64,000 bases of DNA from Zygosaccharomyces rouxii (taxonomy: Eukaryota > Ascomycota > Saccharomycetes > Saccharomycetales > Saccharomycetaceae). Shown here in pieces: positions 20,538 to 30,100 of the stretch. The notes beneath the pieces are model-generated. The model was not told where the DNA came from. It saw only the letters and a list, made by a program, of their open reading frames with translations, and did no database searches. The stretch is taken from NCBI RefSeq assembly GCF_000026365.1, contig NC_012991.1:1302001-1366000 (forward strand), given 5' to 3'. How positions within the stretch are numbered: position 1 is the first letter of the stretch; every line of letters begins with the position of its first letter. The position numbers were made by a program, and so were the translations under genes.

Positions 20538-21383
20538 TCATCTACCATCTCCAATAACACCCGCAGTACGCAAGACACGAATAACATTTTCATTAACTTC
20601 TTTACTCAAAGATGTGGAACAGCTCTGTGAGAACTGTACTTTCTTTAACCATTCACGAGCATCTTCCTCAGAGTAGCCCAAAGTTTTAATGTGTTCTATT
20701 GATCGCTCCGGATGTTGTTCGAAGTAAGAAATACCCTCATCCAGAGATTCCGCAATCTGTCTGGAGGTTTGTTCGTCTAGATTTTCCTGACGTACTAAAA
20801 CCCATGATGGCCAAGGAGTGTAGATGCTACCCAACATTTTCAATTCGGGGTTTTCACCTTGGTAGTATTTCTTAGTCGTGAAATACTCCCACATGAATGC
20901 CTCTGAAGTTTTGTCATTAACACTTTTACGCAATTGCTCAAAATTATGACAGACTGGGAAATCTATAAAGGGTTTTTCGGGGTTAAAACCCTGTTCTAAT
21001 GCCAACACAAACGACATAACATAAGATCCGCTTCCAATACGCGAGACACCTATACGTTTTCCTTCCAGCTGTTTCAAATTTTGCAATTCATTACGTTGAG
21101 CACCAGTAGAAACTGCCCAATGTAATGGTGACTCCACATAAGTACCCACAATAGAATATTTAGCAGGAGAAGTGACAATTCCACGCACAAATGCCTCAGT
21201 TAATCCAACAGCAGCATCCAATTCACCTTTATCCAACGATTGGATCAAATGACCAGATCCGCTAGGGTACGGTATTAATTCCACATTAAGACCACGCTTA
21301 GCGAAGAACTTTTGCGTCTGCGCAAAATGAATTGGTGTTGAGTAATGTTCCGGAATGAATCCAAGTCTTATAGCCTTCATCAT
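20538..21383 (-). CDS. Periplasmic-binding-protein-fold protein (Ca3427 / NMT1-THI5-like family)
   Basis: This 281-residue soluble protein has the layout of an ABC-type substrate-binding protein without a signal peptide. It begins MKAIRLGFIPEHYSTPIHFA, followed by FFAKRGLNVELIPYPSGSGH, LDKGELDAAVGLTEAFVRG and GKRIGVSRIGSGSYVM, which are the strand-loop motifs of the SsuA/NMT1/THI5-like fold. It resembles the Candida albicans protein Ca3427, a fungal member of this fold related to thiamine-precursor proteins. It lacks the His-rich and Cys-rich features of true Thi5 HMP-P synthases, so thiamine synthesis should not be assumed. It is inserted between MLS1 and DCP2, adjacent genes in S. cerevisiae (YNL117W-YNL118C). 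The ligand is unknown. A second ATG follows directly. Confidence 0.75.
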   Translation of the reverse strand: MMKAIRLGFIPEHYSTPIHFAQTQKFFAKRGLNVELIPYPSGSGHLIQSLDKGELDAAVGLTEAFVRGIVTSPAKYSIVGTYVESPLHWAVSTGAQRNELQNLKQLEGKRIGVSRIGSGSYVMSFVLALEQGFNPEKPFIDFPVCHNFEQLRKSVNDKTSEAFMWEYFTTKKYYQGENPELKMLGSIYTPWPSWVLVRQENLDEQTSRQIAESLDEGISYFEQHPERSIEHIKTLGYSEEDAREWLKKVQFSQSCSTSLSKEVNENVIRVLRTAGVIGDGR

Positions 21384-21647
21384 AGGGAAATTAGGAATCT
21401 CAGCTTTCTGTAACCCTAGAATTTCGCATAACCCGTGAACTCATCCATCTCATTACGTGTGAATTTTTCATGAATACTCGCGTACGAAAGTAAAAATTTA
21501 CCCGAATTTGATGGACCTAATTTTTTTTTTCATCAACACTGGCAACAAGTGTTGAATGTACACACATTTTAAAGGTATTGCTGTTCTATTCCAACCATTC
21601 AAGATAAATAGAAATAAAAGGGATAAAAGAAAGACACTCAATTAATC

Positions 21648-24095
21648 ATGTCATTGCCCTTACGGCATCCATTGGAAAATGTATCTTCGCTAGATAGAGT
21701 CTTCGAAGATTTACTAGTGAGATTTGTGATAAATTGCCCACCAGAAGACTTATCCAGTGTGGAAAGAGAATTGTTCCATTTCGAAGAAGCATCATGGTTT
21801 TATACAGATTTCGTCAAATTGATGAACCCAACGTTACCATCATTTAAAATTAAGTCTTTTGCCAAGAATATTATTAGGTTATGTCCATTAGTTTGGAATT
21901 GGGATATTCACGCCGATGAAGCCTTACAGAAATTTTCGCAATATAAAAAAAGTATTCCTGTTAGAGGTGCGGCCATCTTTAATGAAAAATTGAACAAAAT
22001 ATTGTTAGTTAAGGGAACTGAATCGGATTCATGGTCATTCCCTCGAGGTAAAATCTCCAAAGATGAAGACGATGTTGCATGTTGTGTTCGTGAAGTGAGA
22101 GAAGAGATTGGATTTGATTTGACCGATTATATTGATGAAAATCAATTTATCGAACGTAACATTCAAGGTAAAAACTATAAAATATTTATCATTTCTGGGG
22201 TTTCTGAAAATTACAATTTCAAGCCACAAGTTCGTAATGAAATTGAGAAGATTGAATGGCGTGATTTCAGAAAAATTCAAAAGACAATGCATAAATCTTC
22301 AGTGAGGTACTATTTGATAAACTCAATGATGAGACCGTTATCGATGTGGGTGAGACGCCAGAAACACATTATTGGCGATGATCAATTGAGACAATATGCA
22401 GAGGACCAATTGAAATTGTTACTGGGTATTACCAAGGAGGAACAAGTAGACCCTGGGAGAGAACTGCTCAATATGTTACACTCTGCAGTTCAGCAGCAAG
22501 AGGAGAAACCAGAAAATCCTCAAGAAACTGCAAAGGGAGAGCCCACTATACCGACTGCTGCAGCTCCTATGGTAAATCAAATGATGTTTCCTCAGATCAT
22601 GCCTCCGGCTGTAATGGGATTCCGTCCCTTTGCGCCTTTCCCCTTTATGAATGGAAATGTACCGCCATTTATGGGCCCACACAGGGCTCCTGGTATACCG
22701 CCCATTGATACTCAGCAACAGCCACAACAACACCAACATGGTACTTTACCAACACCATTGGGTCCAGGTAATCCTCCACAGGCAATTCCTACCCCTGATG
22801 TATCGTCATTATCAAGACCGGCATTCGCACAAGAGCAACTTAATGAAAATCATCAAAGATCAGATACTTCGTCGAAACAGCTGTTAGAATTACTAAATTC
22901 CAAAAATAGATCTGAACAACAAAGAGAAAGACCCGATACAAACGAATCAACTCAAGAAGAAGACTCTACACCTCCAGGGAGTGCATCTTCCGATTTATTA
23001 AATATTTTGAAAAAATCCCAATTAAAATCAGAACCATTGGTAACACCCTATAGTCAAAATAATGGTCATGAAAAATTACCATCACAAGATGGGTATGAAG
23101 AGTTTGAAAGTAGCTCAGAAGGTAGCATTAATGAAGACAATCAACAAGAAGATGATGAACCAAACAGTAAATCAGATTCTGATGGATACGAAGATTTTGA
23201 AAGTGACGTAAGTGAAGAACACTTTAAAGAACCAACACCACCACCAAAACCAGTGGCTCAGGAAGCCGTAAAACAAGATATCAACAAGGAACCTAAGGAA
23301 CCTAAGGAATTCAAGGGAGCTAACCACCATATTGGTTTCAGGGAAGAATCGCCTGCTCCTACTGAAGGTGCTAAACCAAAACCTAAGATCAAATTGTTAA
23401 AACGTGGTGAAAATTTGGCGGATGTACTTCCCAAGCAATCGCCACCATTATCAACATCCGAAAAATCACCTTCTTCAGAGGATTTGTTGGGTCTTTTGAA
23501 AAAACCTCACAATAGTAGTAAACCTCAAGAGTCTTCTGAAGAGTCTTTGAAACAAACTGGAGAACCTGTAAGACAAGTGTCAGTTCCTCCAGTTAACCAA
23601 TCACCTTTGCATTTTTCTCAACAACCAGATGTTCAGCATCATCAACAACAACCTGAGAATATACTTCCACAATTTCCACAGCCAATCGATATTGCGGTGC
23701 CAAAGTTACAGCAATCACCAGAGGAAGAATTATTGGGCATGTTGAGAAAGGGCCAATCCCCTCAACCTCAACAAGACGATCTTAACAACCAAGAATCCGA
23801 TTCTCATCGATTGCTGGAAGTTCTGAAAAATCGTACCAAGAGAAATTCAATCGGTTCGCCGTTGTCAGAGCCCTCCGCTAGCCCTCATAACTTTACCAAT
23901 GTGAACCCAGTGCTTCCCTCTGACTCACATGCTGCATCATCAGAGCTCTTGGGCATATTGAGGAGACCTATAAATGGTAATTCATCGAGTCCATCCCAAG
24001 TACCGTACGGATCCATGGGAGATCCTTTCAAAACGGATTCTTCATATGGTGCTAGCCCCTCTAATGAACTTCTAGGAATTCTACATAGAAAATGA
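21648..24095 (+). CDS. DCP2: Nudix decapping enzyme Dcp2
   Basis: Dcp2 removes the m7G cap from mRNA, committing it to 5'-3' decay in the cytoplasm and P-bodies. This 815-residue protein (S. cerevisiae 970) starts with the helical regulatory domain (about 1-100; [18 protein letters not shown]). The Nudix domain follows with the box [23 protein letters not shown] at about residues 134-156, keeping the catalytic glutamates, and box B near 230. The long C-terminal tail is disordered and carries at least seven short leucine-rich motifs (for example LLNILKK, LLGLLKK, LLGMLRK, LLGILRR, LLGILHR) that in Dcp2 bind Edc3 and Pat1. Neighbours equal YNL117W-YNL119W. An A-run of 23 lies just after the stop. 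Confidence 0.97.
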   Translation: MSLPLRHPLENVSSLDRVFEDLLVRFVINCPPEDLSSVERELFHFEEASWFYTDFVKLMNPTLPSFKIKSFAKNIIRLCPLVWNWDIHADEALQKFSQYKKSIPVRGAAIFNEKLNKILLVKGTESDSWSFPRGKISKDEDDVACCVREVREEIGFDLTDYIDENQFIERNIQGKNYKIFIISGVSENYNFKPQVRNEIEKIEWRDFRKIQKTMHKSSVRYYLINSMMRPLSMWVRRQKHIIGDDQLRQYAEDQLKLLLGITKEEQVDPGRELLNMLHSAVQQQEEKPENPQETAKGEPTIPTAAAPMVNQMMFPQIMPPAVMGFRPFAPFPFMNGNVPPFMGPHRAPGIPPIDTQQQPQQHQHGTLPTPLGPGNPPQAIPTPDVSSLSRPAFAQEQLNENHQRSDTSSKQLLELLNSKNRSEQQRERPDTNESTQEEDSTPPGSASSDLLNILKKSQLKSEPLVTPYSQNNGHEKLPSQDGYEEFESSSEGSINEDNQQEDDEPNSKSDSDGYEDFESDVSEEHFKEPTPPPKPVAQEAVKQDINKEPKEPKEFKGANHHIGFREESPAPTEGAKPKPKIKLLKRGENLADVLPKQSPPLSTSEKSPSSEDLLGLLKKPHNSSKPQESSEESLKQTGEPVRQVSVPPVNQSPLHFSQQPDVQHHQQQPENILPQFPQPIDIAVPKLQQSPEEELLGMLRKGQSPQPQQDDLNNQESDSHRLLEVLKNRTKRNSIGSPLSEPSASPHNFTNVNPVLPSDSHAASSELLGILRRPINGNSSSPSQVPYGSMGDPFKTDSSYGASPSNELLGILHRK

Positions 24096-24107
24096 GGCAA
24101 TCAAGAG

Positions 24108-24130
24108 AAAAAAAAAAAAAAAAAAAAAAA
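24108..24130. repeat. Homopolymer A23 in the DCP2-NCS2 convergent spacer
   Basis: An uninterrupted run of 23 A residues lies 13 bp past the DCP2 stop and about 90 bp from the NCS2 stop. It probably lies in the 3' UTR of one or both convergent transcripts and may vary in length. Confidence 0.85.
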
Positions 24131-24220
24131 CACAAAAATGGTTAAATAGTTGATTAGTCTTGATGAATTAAGTTATGTGAAAAAAAAAATAAAATAGAGG
24201 TGCTGTTTGACAACTGTAAA

Positions 24221-25606
24221 TTAGTCTTCTTCATCTGCCAGCACGAATTCCTCTAGCGTTTGATTAAGTTCTCGATCGGTGCTCTGTGGCCAAGTGACAC
24301 ATTTGTTCTTGACACCGCCTAATGTAACTACACAGCCGTAGCATAGTGGTGCGTCTTCACCTTGTGAAGAGACCGATTTCATCAGTTCAAGGTACTCGTC
24401 TCTTTCTCTTCGCAGATTGGATTCGTACCACTTCTCATACAATTGCTTGTCTTCTTGAGTTTCTGGAGGACAACCATTGTTAATAGTAATTGATTGTAAC
24501 CACTCAGATCCCCTTGTGTGAATATTACCTTGACACAGGGAACATTTGACATTCGGTTCAATCAACTTTGGTTCAGCTAATTTATCGGCGGTTCTCACCA
24601 CTGTTGAAATGACATTTGAATAATCTCCTTCGATATCATCAAAGTATTTTCTAACCATTTCATTAATGGTCATATTTTTTATAAGTTTACCACTGGCCTT
24701 CGTCTCACAACGTTTCTGTAAAAGTAAAGTATCTTGAGCTGTATAATTGACCAAATGTTTATCGAGACCAGCTGAGTAGCAGTATGCATCAACTTCTGAA
24801 AGCAAGACATCTTTTAACGGATATAGATGCCTAAATTTTCCACTATAATCTTGATCTAATTGTGAACTGTCGAAGAGAGAATTAATATGTTCACCTCTAC
24901 CTTTTACAACTAAAGACATGGTTTCATCCGCTAATTTCGTCATTGAATGTCCCCATAAAATTGCTTTGTGATTATGTTGGTATGCATATCTTTTCACCAG
25001 ACGCCTAATGATAAATGTCAATAAGTCTTCCCTGGACGATCGGTTGGGGCATTGTTCTAATAAATCTTTCAGGTTGTACGGATCAGAATCCAGCTTAGAA
25101 CTGCACAGATAATCATCATTAATGATCAGTTTTTCAAACTCCTGTCCATCGAAAAACGATTCTAAGTTAATAAAATGAAATTTAATATTTTCTTGGTTAT
25201 CTCTGTACCTTGCCGCCGACAATTCTTCGACACGGTTTTTCAAATCCTGAAATTCAGATTCTAAATAGCACAATAAGACATCAACATAAAACCCAGTTCT
25301 GCCTCTCTGTGTAGATTTTTGTTCATTCAAAGTATCGTTCAGGACATCTAACATCACTGTAGAAGATGAACCGAGCGACAGCGGAGCTAGGATTCGTGAT
25401 GAGCTATTTTGAGCGTCTGCTTGTTCAGCACTTCTGACCTTGTCTTGATGCATGACTTTAAATATATCTTGAAAGTATGGATCAGACATCATCTGTTTCC
25501 TCTGTTTGGAAGAGATGAATTTACAAAAGCATCGGCTGCAAAAGTGTTCCTTTCTGGAAAGAATCACTGCTGGTTCACCACATCTTTTACACAGAGGTTC
25601 GGTCAT
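24221..25606 (-). CDS. NCS2: Cytosolic tRNA 2-thiolation protein Ncs2 (Ctu2)
   Basis: With Ncs6 and the Uba4-Urm1 sulfur relay, Ncs2 builds the 2-thio group of mcm5s2U34 in Lys, Glu and Gln tRNAs. The 461-residue protein (S. cerevisiae 493) has the N-terminal zinc-type cysteines CKRCGEP and CSRCFCKF (about 6-35) and later LWGHSMTKLADETM, the altered PP-loop-family region of the non-catalytic partner. A further pair CSLCQG (about 363) and a C-terminal CYGC occur. It is convergent with DCP2 as in YNL118C-YNL119W. The frame is open from a TTG at 25621; the ATG at 25606 (MTEPLCKRC) is the start. Confidence 0.94.
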   Translation of the reverse strand: MTEPLCKRCGEPAVILSRKEHFCSRCFCKFISSKQRKQMMSDPYFQDIFKVMHQDKVRSAEQADAQNSSSRILAPLSLGSSSTVMLDVLNDTLNEQKSTQRGRTGFYVDVLLCYLESEFQDLKNRVEELSAARYRDNQENIKFHFINLESFFDGQEFEKLIINDDYLCSSKLDSDPYNLKDLLEQCPNRSSREDLLTFIIRRLVKRYAYQHNHKAILWGHSMTKLADETMSLVVKGRGEHINSLFDSSQLDQDYSGKFRHLYPLKDVLLSEVDAYCYSAGLDKHLVNYTAQDTLLLQKRCETKASGKLIKNMTINEMVRKYFDDIEGDYSNVISTVVRTADKLAEPKLIEPNVKCSLCQGNIHTRGSEWLQSITINNGCPPETQEDKQLYEKWYESNLRRERDEYLELMKSVSSQGEDAPLCYGCVVTLGGVKNKCVTWPQSTDRELNQTLEEFVLADEED

Positions 25607-25991
25607 GATAAATAGGCTCAAATGATAGACTCTATCGGCTATTCTCTATTTATTCGTTCTTATTTGATTAGTGCTAGTGTCGATATGAGATGAGATGATA
25701 TGAGATGAGATGAGCTGAAAAATCCATATCGCTGGACACGAACCGGAGTCAAGACCAACGGCTAAGAGAGATCCAGTGTATCTACAGGCTCAATTTCAAA
25801 AGCCTTTTAACACCTACAATCTCTTCTTAGTTTTCAAATGAGCCTGCTCTTGCCAGACTTTTTCCTACTACCTTCTTACTGATTGATTTTACGTGTACAT
25901 AAGCAAGTATTTCCGTATACCTGTTGAAGTTGTAGACCGAGCCTTCTTGAAATTCTAAGACACATTAGTGGGAAACAAGAAAAGAAAGAGA
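25607..25991. promoter_or_regulatory. NCS2-PCC1 divergent promoter
   Basis: A 385-bp shared promoter for two tRNA-modification genes: NCS2 (2-thiolation) and PCC1 (KEOPS, t6A). It contains the GAGAT-type pentanucleotide repeat at 25686-25715, about 90 bp from NCS2. No other element was recognised. Confidence 0.45.
25686..25715. repeat. Imperfect (GAGAT)n pentanucleotide repeat in the NCS2-PCC1 promoter
   Basis: Five to six imperfect copies of GAGAT/GATGA (TGAGATGAGATGATATGAGA and onward). The GATGAG words resemble the core of the PAC motif (GCGATGAG) of ribosome-biogenesis promoters but lack its leading GC. A similar repeat in the opposite orientation lies at 43893-43919. Confidence 0.65.
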
Positions 25992-26322
25992 ATGATAAAC
26001 ATGAATCATTTAGACCACAATCTGTATGTTATCTTACTTGCATCTTTCTCTACAGGTTCAAATTTACTAATGCACATCCCCATGTAGCCATCTAACAATA
26101 CCCTTCCCTAACGACAGGTACTCCGAAGTCGCTGTCAAAGTGCTTAGACCTGACCCGATACTAAGGCCTGAGGATTTCCAAGTTGAATACAAGAGTAAGG
26201 GTAATTTGCTAGAAATCGATTTTAAGAGCGTTGATGATAGGGTTTTACGTGTTGGAGTAAGTAGCGTTATAGACAGTGTAAAAACTATCGTCGAAACTAT
26301 CGATGAACTGGATTATATGTAA
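25992..26322 (+). CDS. PCC1: KEOPS/EKC complex subunit Pcc1, with one intron
   Basis: Spliced gene: exon 1 25992-26023, intron 26024-26117 (94 bp), exon 2 26118-26322. The donor is GTATGT, a branch-point match TACTAAT lies at 26065-26071 and the acceptor is CAG. The join gives a 78-residue product (S. cerevisiae 88). It runs from MINMNHLDHN through YSEVAVKVLRPDP and DDRVLRVGVSSVIDSVKTIV to a C-terminal DELDYM, collinear with Pcc1 from its first beta strand. Pcc1 dimerises and holds Kae1 in KEOPS, which makes the t6A modification of tRNA and affects telomeres. PCC1 beside the Est1-like gene equals YKR095W-A and YKR096W. The next upstream in-frame stop is at 25956, so the first ATG is 25992. 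Confidence 0.88.
26024..26117 (+). other. PCC1 intron
   Basis: The donor GTATGT (26024-26029), branch TACTAAT (26065-26071, one change from TACTAAC) and acceptor ACAG (26114-26117) define a 94-bp intron in phase 2. Two earlier AGs lie near the branch point (26054-26055 and 26086-26087); using either would break the frame. Confidence 0.85.
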
Positions 26323-27194
26323 AATTTAACGTTTAGCCGGAAAATCGATAATTTGAGTAAAACATAACCGCAAAACTATGCGAGTACTGGTAATCATGTC
26401 AACTAATACTTTCTGAATGTATAATTTGAAGTCTTCAGGGCAGTATCGTAATACCCTTTTTTTACTCCCAAGAACCTTCAGCGGCTAAAACGATACCCGG
26501 ACACAATATAACGTTTTACCCTCAATTCCAAGCTAAACCTTACAAGAGCCAGCATATAACATTTTTGAGCCCTGCTTCGAATGTCTATTCAAAATCATCC
26601 TTTGCCATACAATCTATGTTCCATAATTTACATGTTAACATTATCTTCATTACTACTATCATTTAGAATGTACTGGTATCACTCACAACGAACGAAGGGC
26701 ATATATTTATTTTTTCCTTACCCCTGTGAAGAGAAAATTGCATTTTCTGTCGTTAGCACTGTTATCGATCGATTTAATGATTGTTTTCTTGATCTATTTG
26801 CTGGTCTGTTGATTTAAATTGGCAGTCTTCTCCTTTGGTATCAGCAGCTAGTTCGCAGTTTCAAGATCAATACACTTCATTACTGCTGAGTATATTCTGA
26901 TCTAATCACAAGGTGGTTCCTTTTTTATACATTCTATCTCATTTCGTTAAAGCCACGAAGCACTTCGTACTTTTTATCTTTTGTTAGATCAATAGAGTAC
27001 TTCCTCCTTATATTACCATTACTATCAAAGAGGAACAGTTGATTTGTCTTTTAATTCCCTTGGGTTACAATAAGTGGTGGCAAAAAAATACACACAGATA
27101 GAAATACCCCTGGGTTCATAATATACTAAGAAAGAGGAAGAGCGGCGAAAGTGAGTGTTAGAGAGAAGGGCAATATCACTCATATTCATAATCG
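26323..27194. other. PCC1-ESL intergenic region
   Basis: An 872-bp same-strand spacer upstream of the Est1-like gene. A 78-codon open frame (26581-26817) has a biased hydrophobic composition and no recognisable domain, and I do not call it. No repeats or motifs were assigned. Confidence 0.4.
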
Positions 27195-30100
27195 ATGATT
27201 GAAACTTTTAATCACGCTAAAAGGAGGCAAACTGATAAAAATACGAATGATTCTTCGATGATCGGTATGACACCAAGTTTTACAAATGAAATTAATAACA
27301 GCACCGGTGGTGTCGGAGATGCAAGTGCTGCAGCCCAGTCTGTGTTTGGTACAATAACTGGTGACCTAACAAGGGAAGATAGTGATAATAATAACAGTAA
27401 TAATAACGGCGAAATGAATAATAGCAATAACATGAGTTCGAGTATAAATCCTAATGTGAATCCTAGTATAAATGCAAGTAACATTAATCCAAGACTGAAA
27501 AGGAGTAGTTCAAATACTTATAACTATGTGAGCGCAAATTTTGTTAAAAGACGACTGCCTAACCAAGAAGAAATTTTCCCACAACAATCACAGTTTCTAG
27601 ACACAAGTCTAACAGGAGCAATTAATCAAAGTATTAGTGTTCCCAATACCCCATCAAAGGCACCGACTTCAAGAAGACCTAGTTTACCCAAGAAAGCTAT
27701 TGACACTAGTAGTGCTAGCAATTATGGTGGTGCTGGTGGTGGCGGTACATATGCTCTAGGATCTCCTTATTGTTCATTACCAAATGTATCAACTTTCGTT
27801 TCCAATGTAGATTTAGCATCTAAAGCAGCTATAGAAAATTCAGTTCAAAAATTACCATGTTTAGAGAGAAATTCATCAAATTATTTACAAACAACTCCTT
27901 CACGATTGGACACACCTTATCTTTCTCAGGATCAAAATTCAAATAAATATTATCACCATGGCATTTCGGCATACCCACCAGTGAATAGTGGAGACAATAG
28001 TAACCATCATAATAATATGAATACTAATTCAAATACTACTAATAATGATAATGATAATAACAATAACAATACTAATTATTATAATAATCATAACAATCGT
28101 CGTCAAAATGAGACATCAAAGATAGCAGATATTCAGAATTCTGTTAGTGTGGCCAATACAAACAACAATAACAATTTCGATATCAAAGAAAACCGTGGTA
28201 ATGGTGATTGTAACCAAGATGGTAATAACAATAATGGAAATACTAATGAAAACAATTTCAATATGAATAACAACGGCAACAATAATAACAGTATTAATAA
28301 CAGAAGTGGAAACAACGACGGCAGGGACAGCAACAACAACAGCAACAGCAACAGCAACAACAACAACAACGACAACAACAATAATAACGGTAACAGAGCC
28401 GTTCCATCGGTAGTAGTGCCTTCTAAGAGATCGAGTCAAGCTTTGGTGCAAAAGTTACAAGACATTTACAAAGTCATAGTAAAACAAGAAATTGAATTAC
28501 AGGAGAGATGCTCACAATTGACTACTTCACAAACGACAGAATTGAAAAATCTTTGGACGATCTACAAGATAAATTCAGATCTAATCAACAATTACGTTAC
28601 TTTTCTAACTACAGCTCTTTTACCTTCACAAACGGAACAGGATATACTAATAGGTGAAGAAATTGTTGAAATATATAGAATTGAAAGGAGACTTTGGGTT
28701 TATGGTACCATAACATTTCTGGACATCTTTAAAAACTTCTCCAATTTTATGGATCCTGAAGTCTGCTGTCAATTCATTACTCATGTTTTCATTTCAATTT
28801 CGAATATGCTAGGTGACATTCCACCTAAATATGGAATTCCATGGTTGCAAAGACTTGGTGATTTATCACGAATGGCAATCGCACTATATCCATCAGGTTT
28901 TATAGATTGGAAACTAAGTGCAGAACATTGGTATATGGAGGCGATGAAATTTACTTATAGTCATGGGAAATTGTACTATCACATGTCGACTGTTCAACAG
29001 AACACTTTGGAAGCATTTGTTAACTTAGGTAAAAGTGTCTTTTGCCAAGACACTTTTATCCCATCTCAACAGTATATGCAATTAGTAATTGATAACATTT
29101 ATCAGAGAGCCTTTGTGGAAAGAAATAACGGTAATCATAGAAATACTCAATTAATCGAATATTTGAAACATAGTGAAGTTATGCTGTTACCAAGTTTTTT
29201 GGAATCTGCAGATTTACAACAAGTGGTACTCATCTATTTCAAGGCCAAATTTGGTTGTGATTCCAATAATGTTAACATTTTTGATACAAGAAAGATGTTT
29301 TGTCAAAATCCTGATTATCTAAGATATTTCTTTAGACATGCTCCTGCATTTGCAGAATCTCATATTTTACAATTAGTTGGATTTGGTGATCCGAAGAATC
29401 CATTCGCATTACTCTTCGAATTACCAAGATTTCTAAAAGATAGAAAAGATAAGAAGGAAAAAAGAAGAACAAAATCAACTACAGTGACTGAAACTTCAAG
29501 TACTATGGCTATAGACGATTTAGAGGACGAACAATCTGATAGAATGTCAACGCCAGAAGGATTTTTTGGAAATATTGAGACTTTAAGATTCCCATATTCA
29601 GTGCCTTCTAATTTAGAAATTTGGAATGAATCCTTAAACTATATTAATATGACCAGTCTTAAATGTAGTATGGTTGTTTTACAAAAATTTTTGAAAGGAC
29701 CACTAGTGGTTGCACTTCCTCATTTTATGCCCTGGACTTATTTCATCATTTCTTTGGCTTACAAAATCAAGGATTTAAACCATGAATCTAGTCGAAAATT
29801 CTGGGTTGAATTTGTGGATCGTATTTTCCCCTGGAATACAATCGTTAGCTTCTTAAATGTCCTCATAGCTTATATGCTCGATAACAGTTGGAAGTCATCG
29901 CTAGTTGACTCTCTTTGTGGACAGTATTCATCAATGGGGTTAGAAGATCTTTTGGATTATTTCAATAATAACGAAGTATTACCAGAAGTTTGGAAATGTT
30001 GGGGTACCCTTTGGTTTGATACTATCTGTAATAAGGAACAAAGCCATGTGGAAGATCTTGAAAGTGTCGGGATTAAAAACCATATGTTTTTAGATGCACC

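Noticed and set aside
26024..26083. A two-intron model for PCC1 with a mini-exon at 26056-26083 (encoding FKFTNAHPH)
   Set aside because: The first intron would be only 32 bp with no branch point, and the second join is out of frame. The single 94-bp intron keeps frame and good signals.
26581..26817. A 78-codon open frame upstream of the ESL gene
   Set aside because: Hydrophobic-biased translation without conserved features, in a promoter region.
28116..28451. Hydrophobic Val/Ile/Leu-rich open frames opposite the ESL Asn-rich region
   Set aside because: They are the reverse-strand reading of AAC/AAT repeats and lack any domain.
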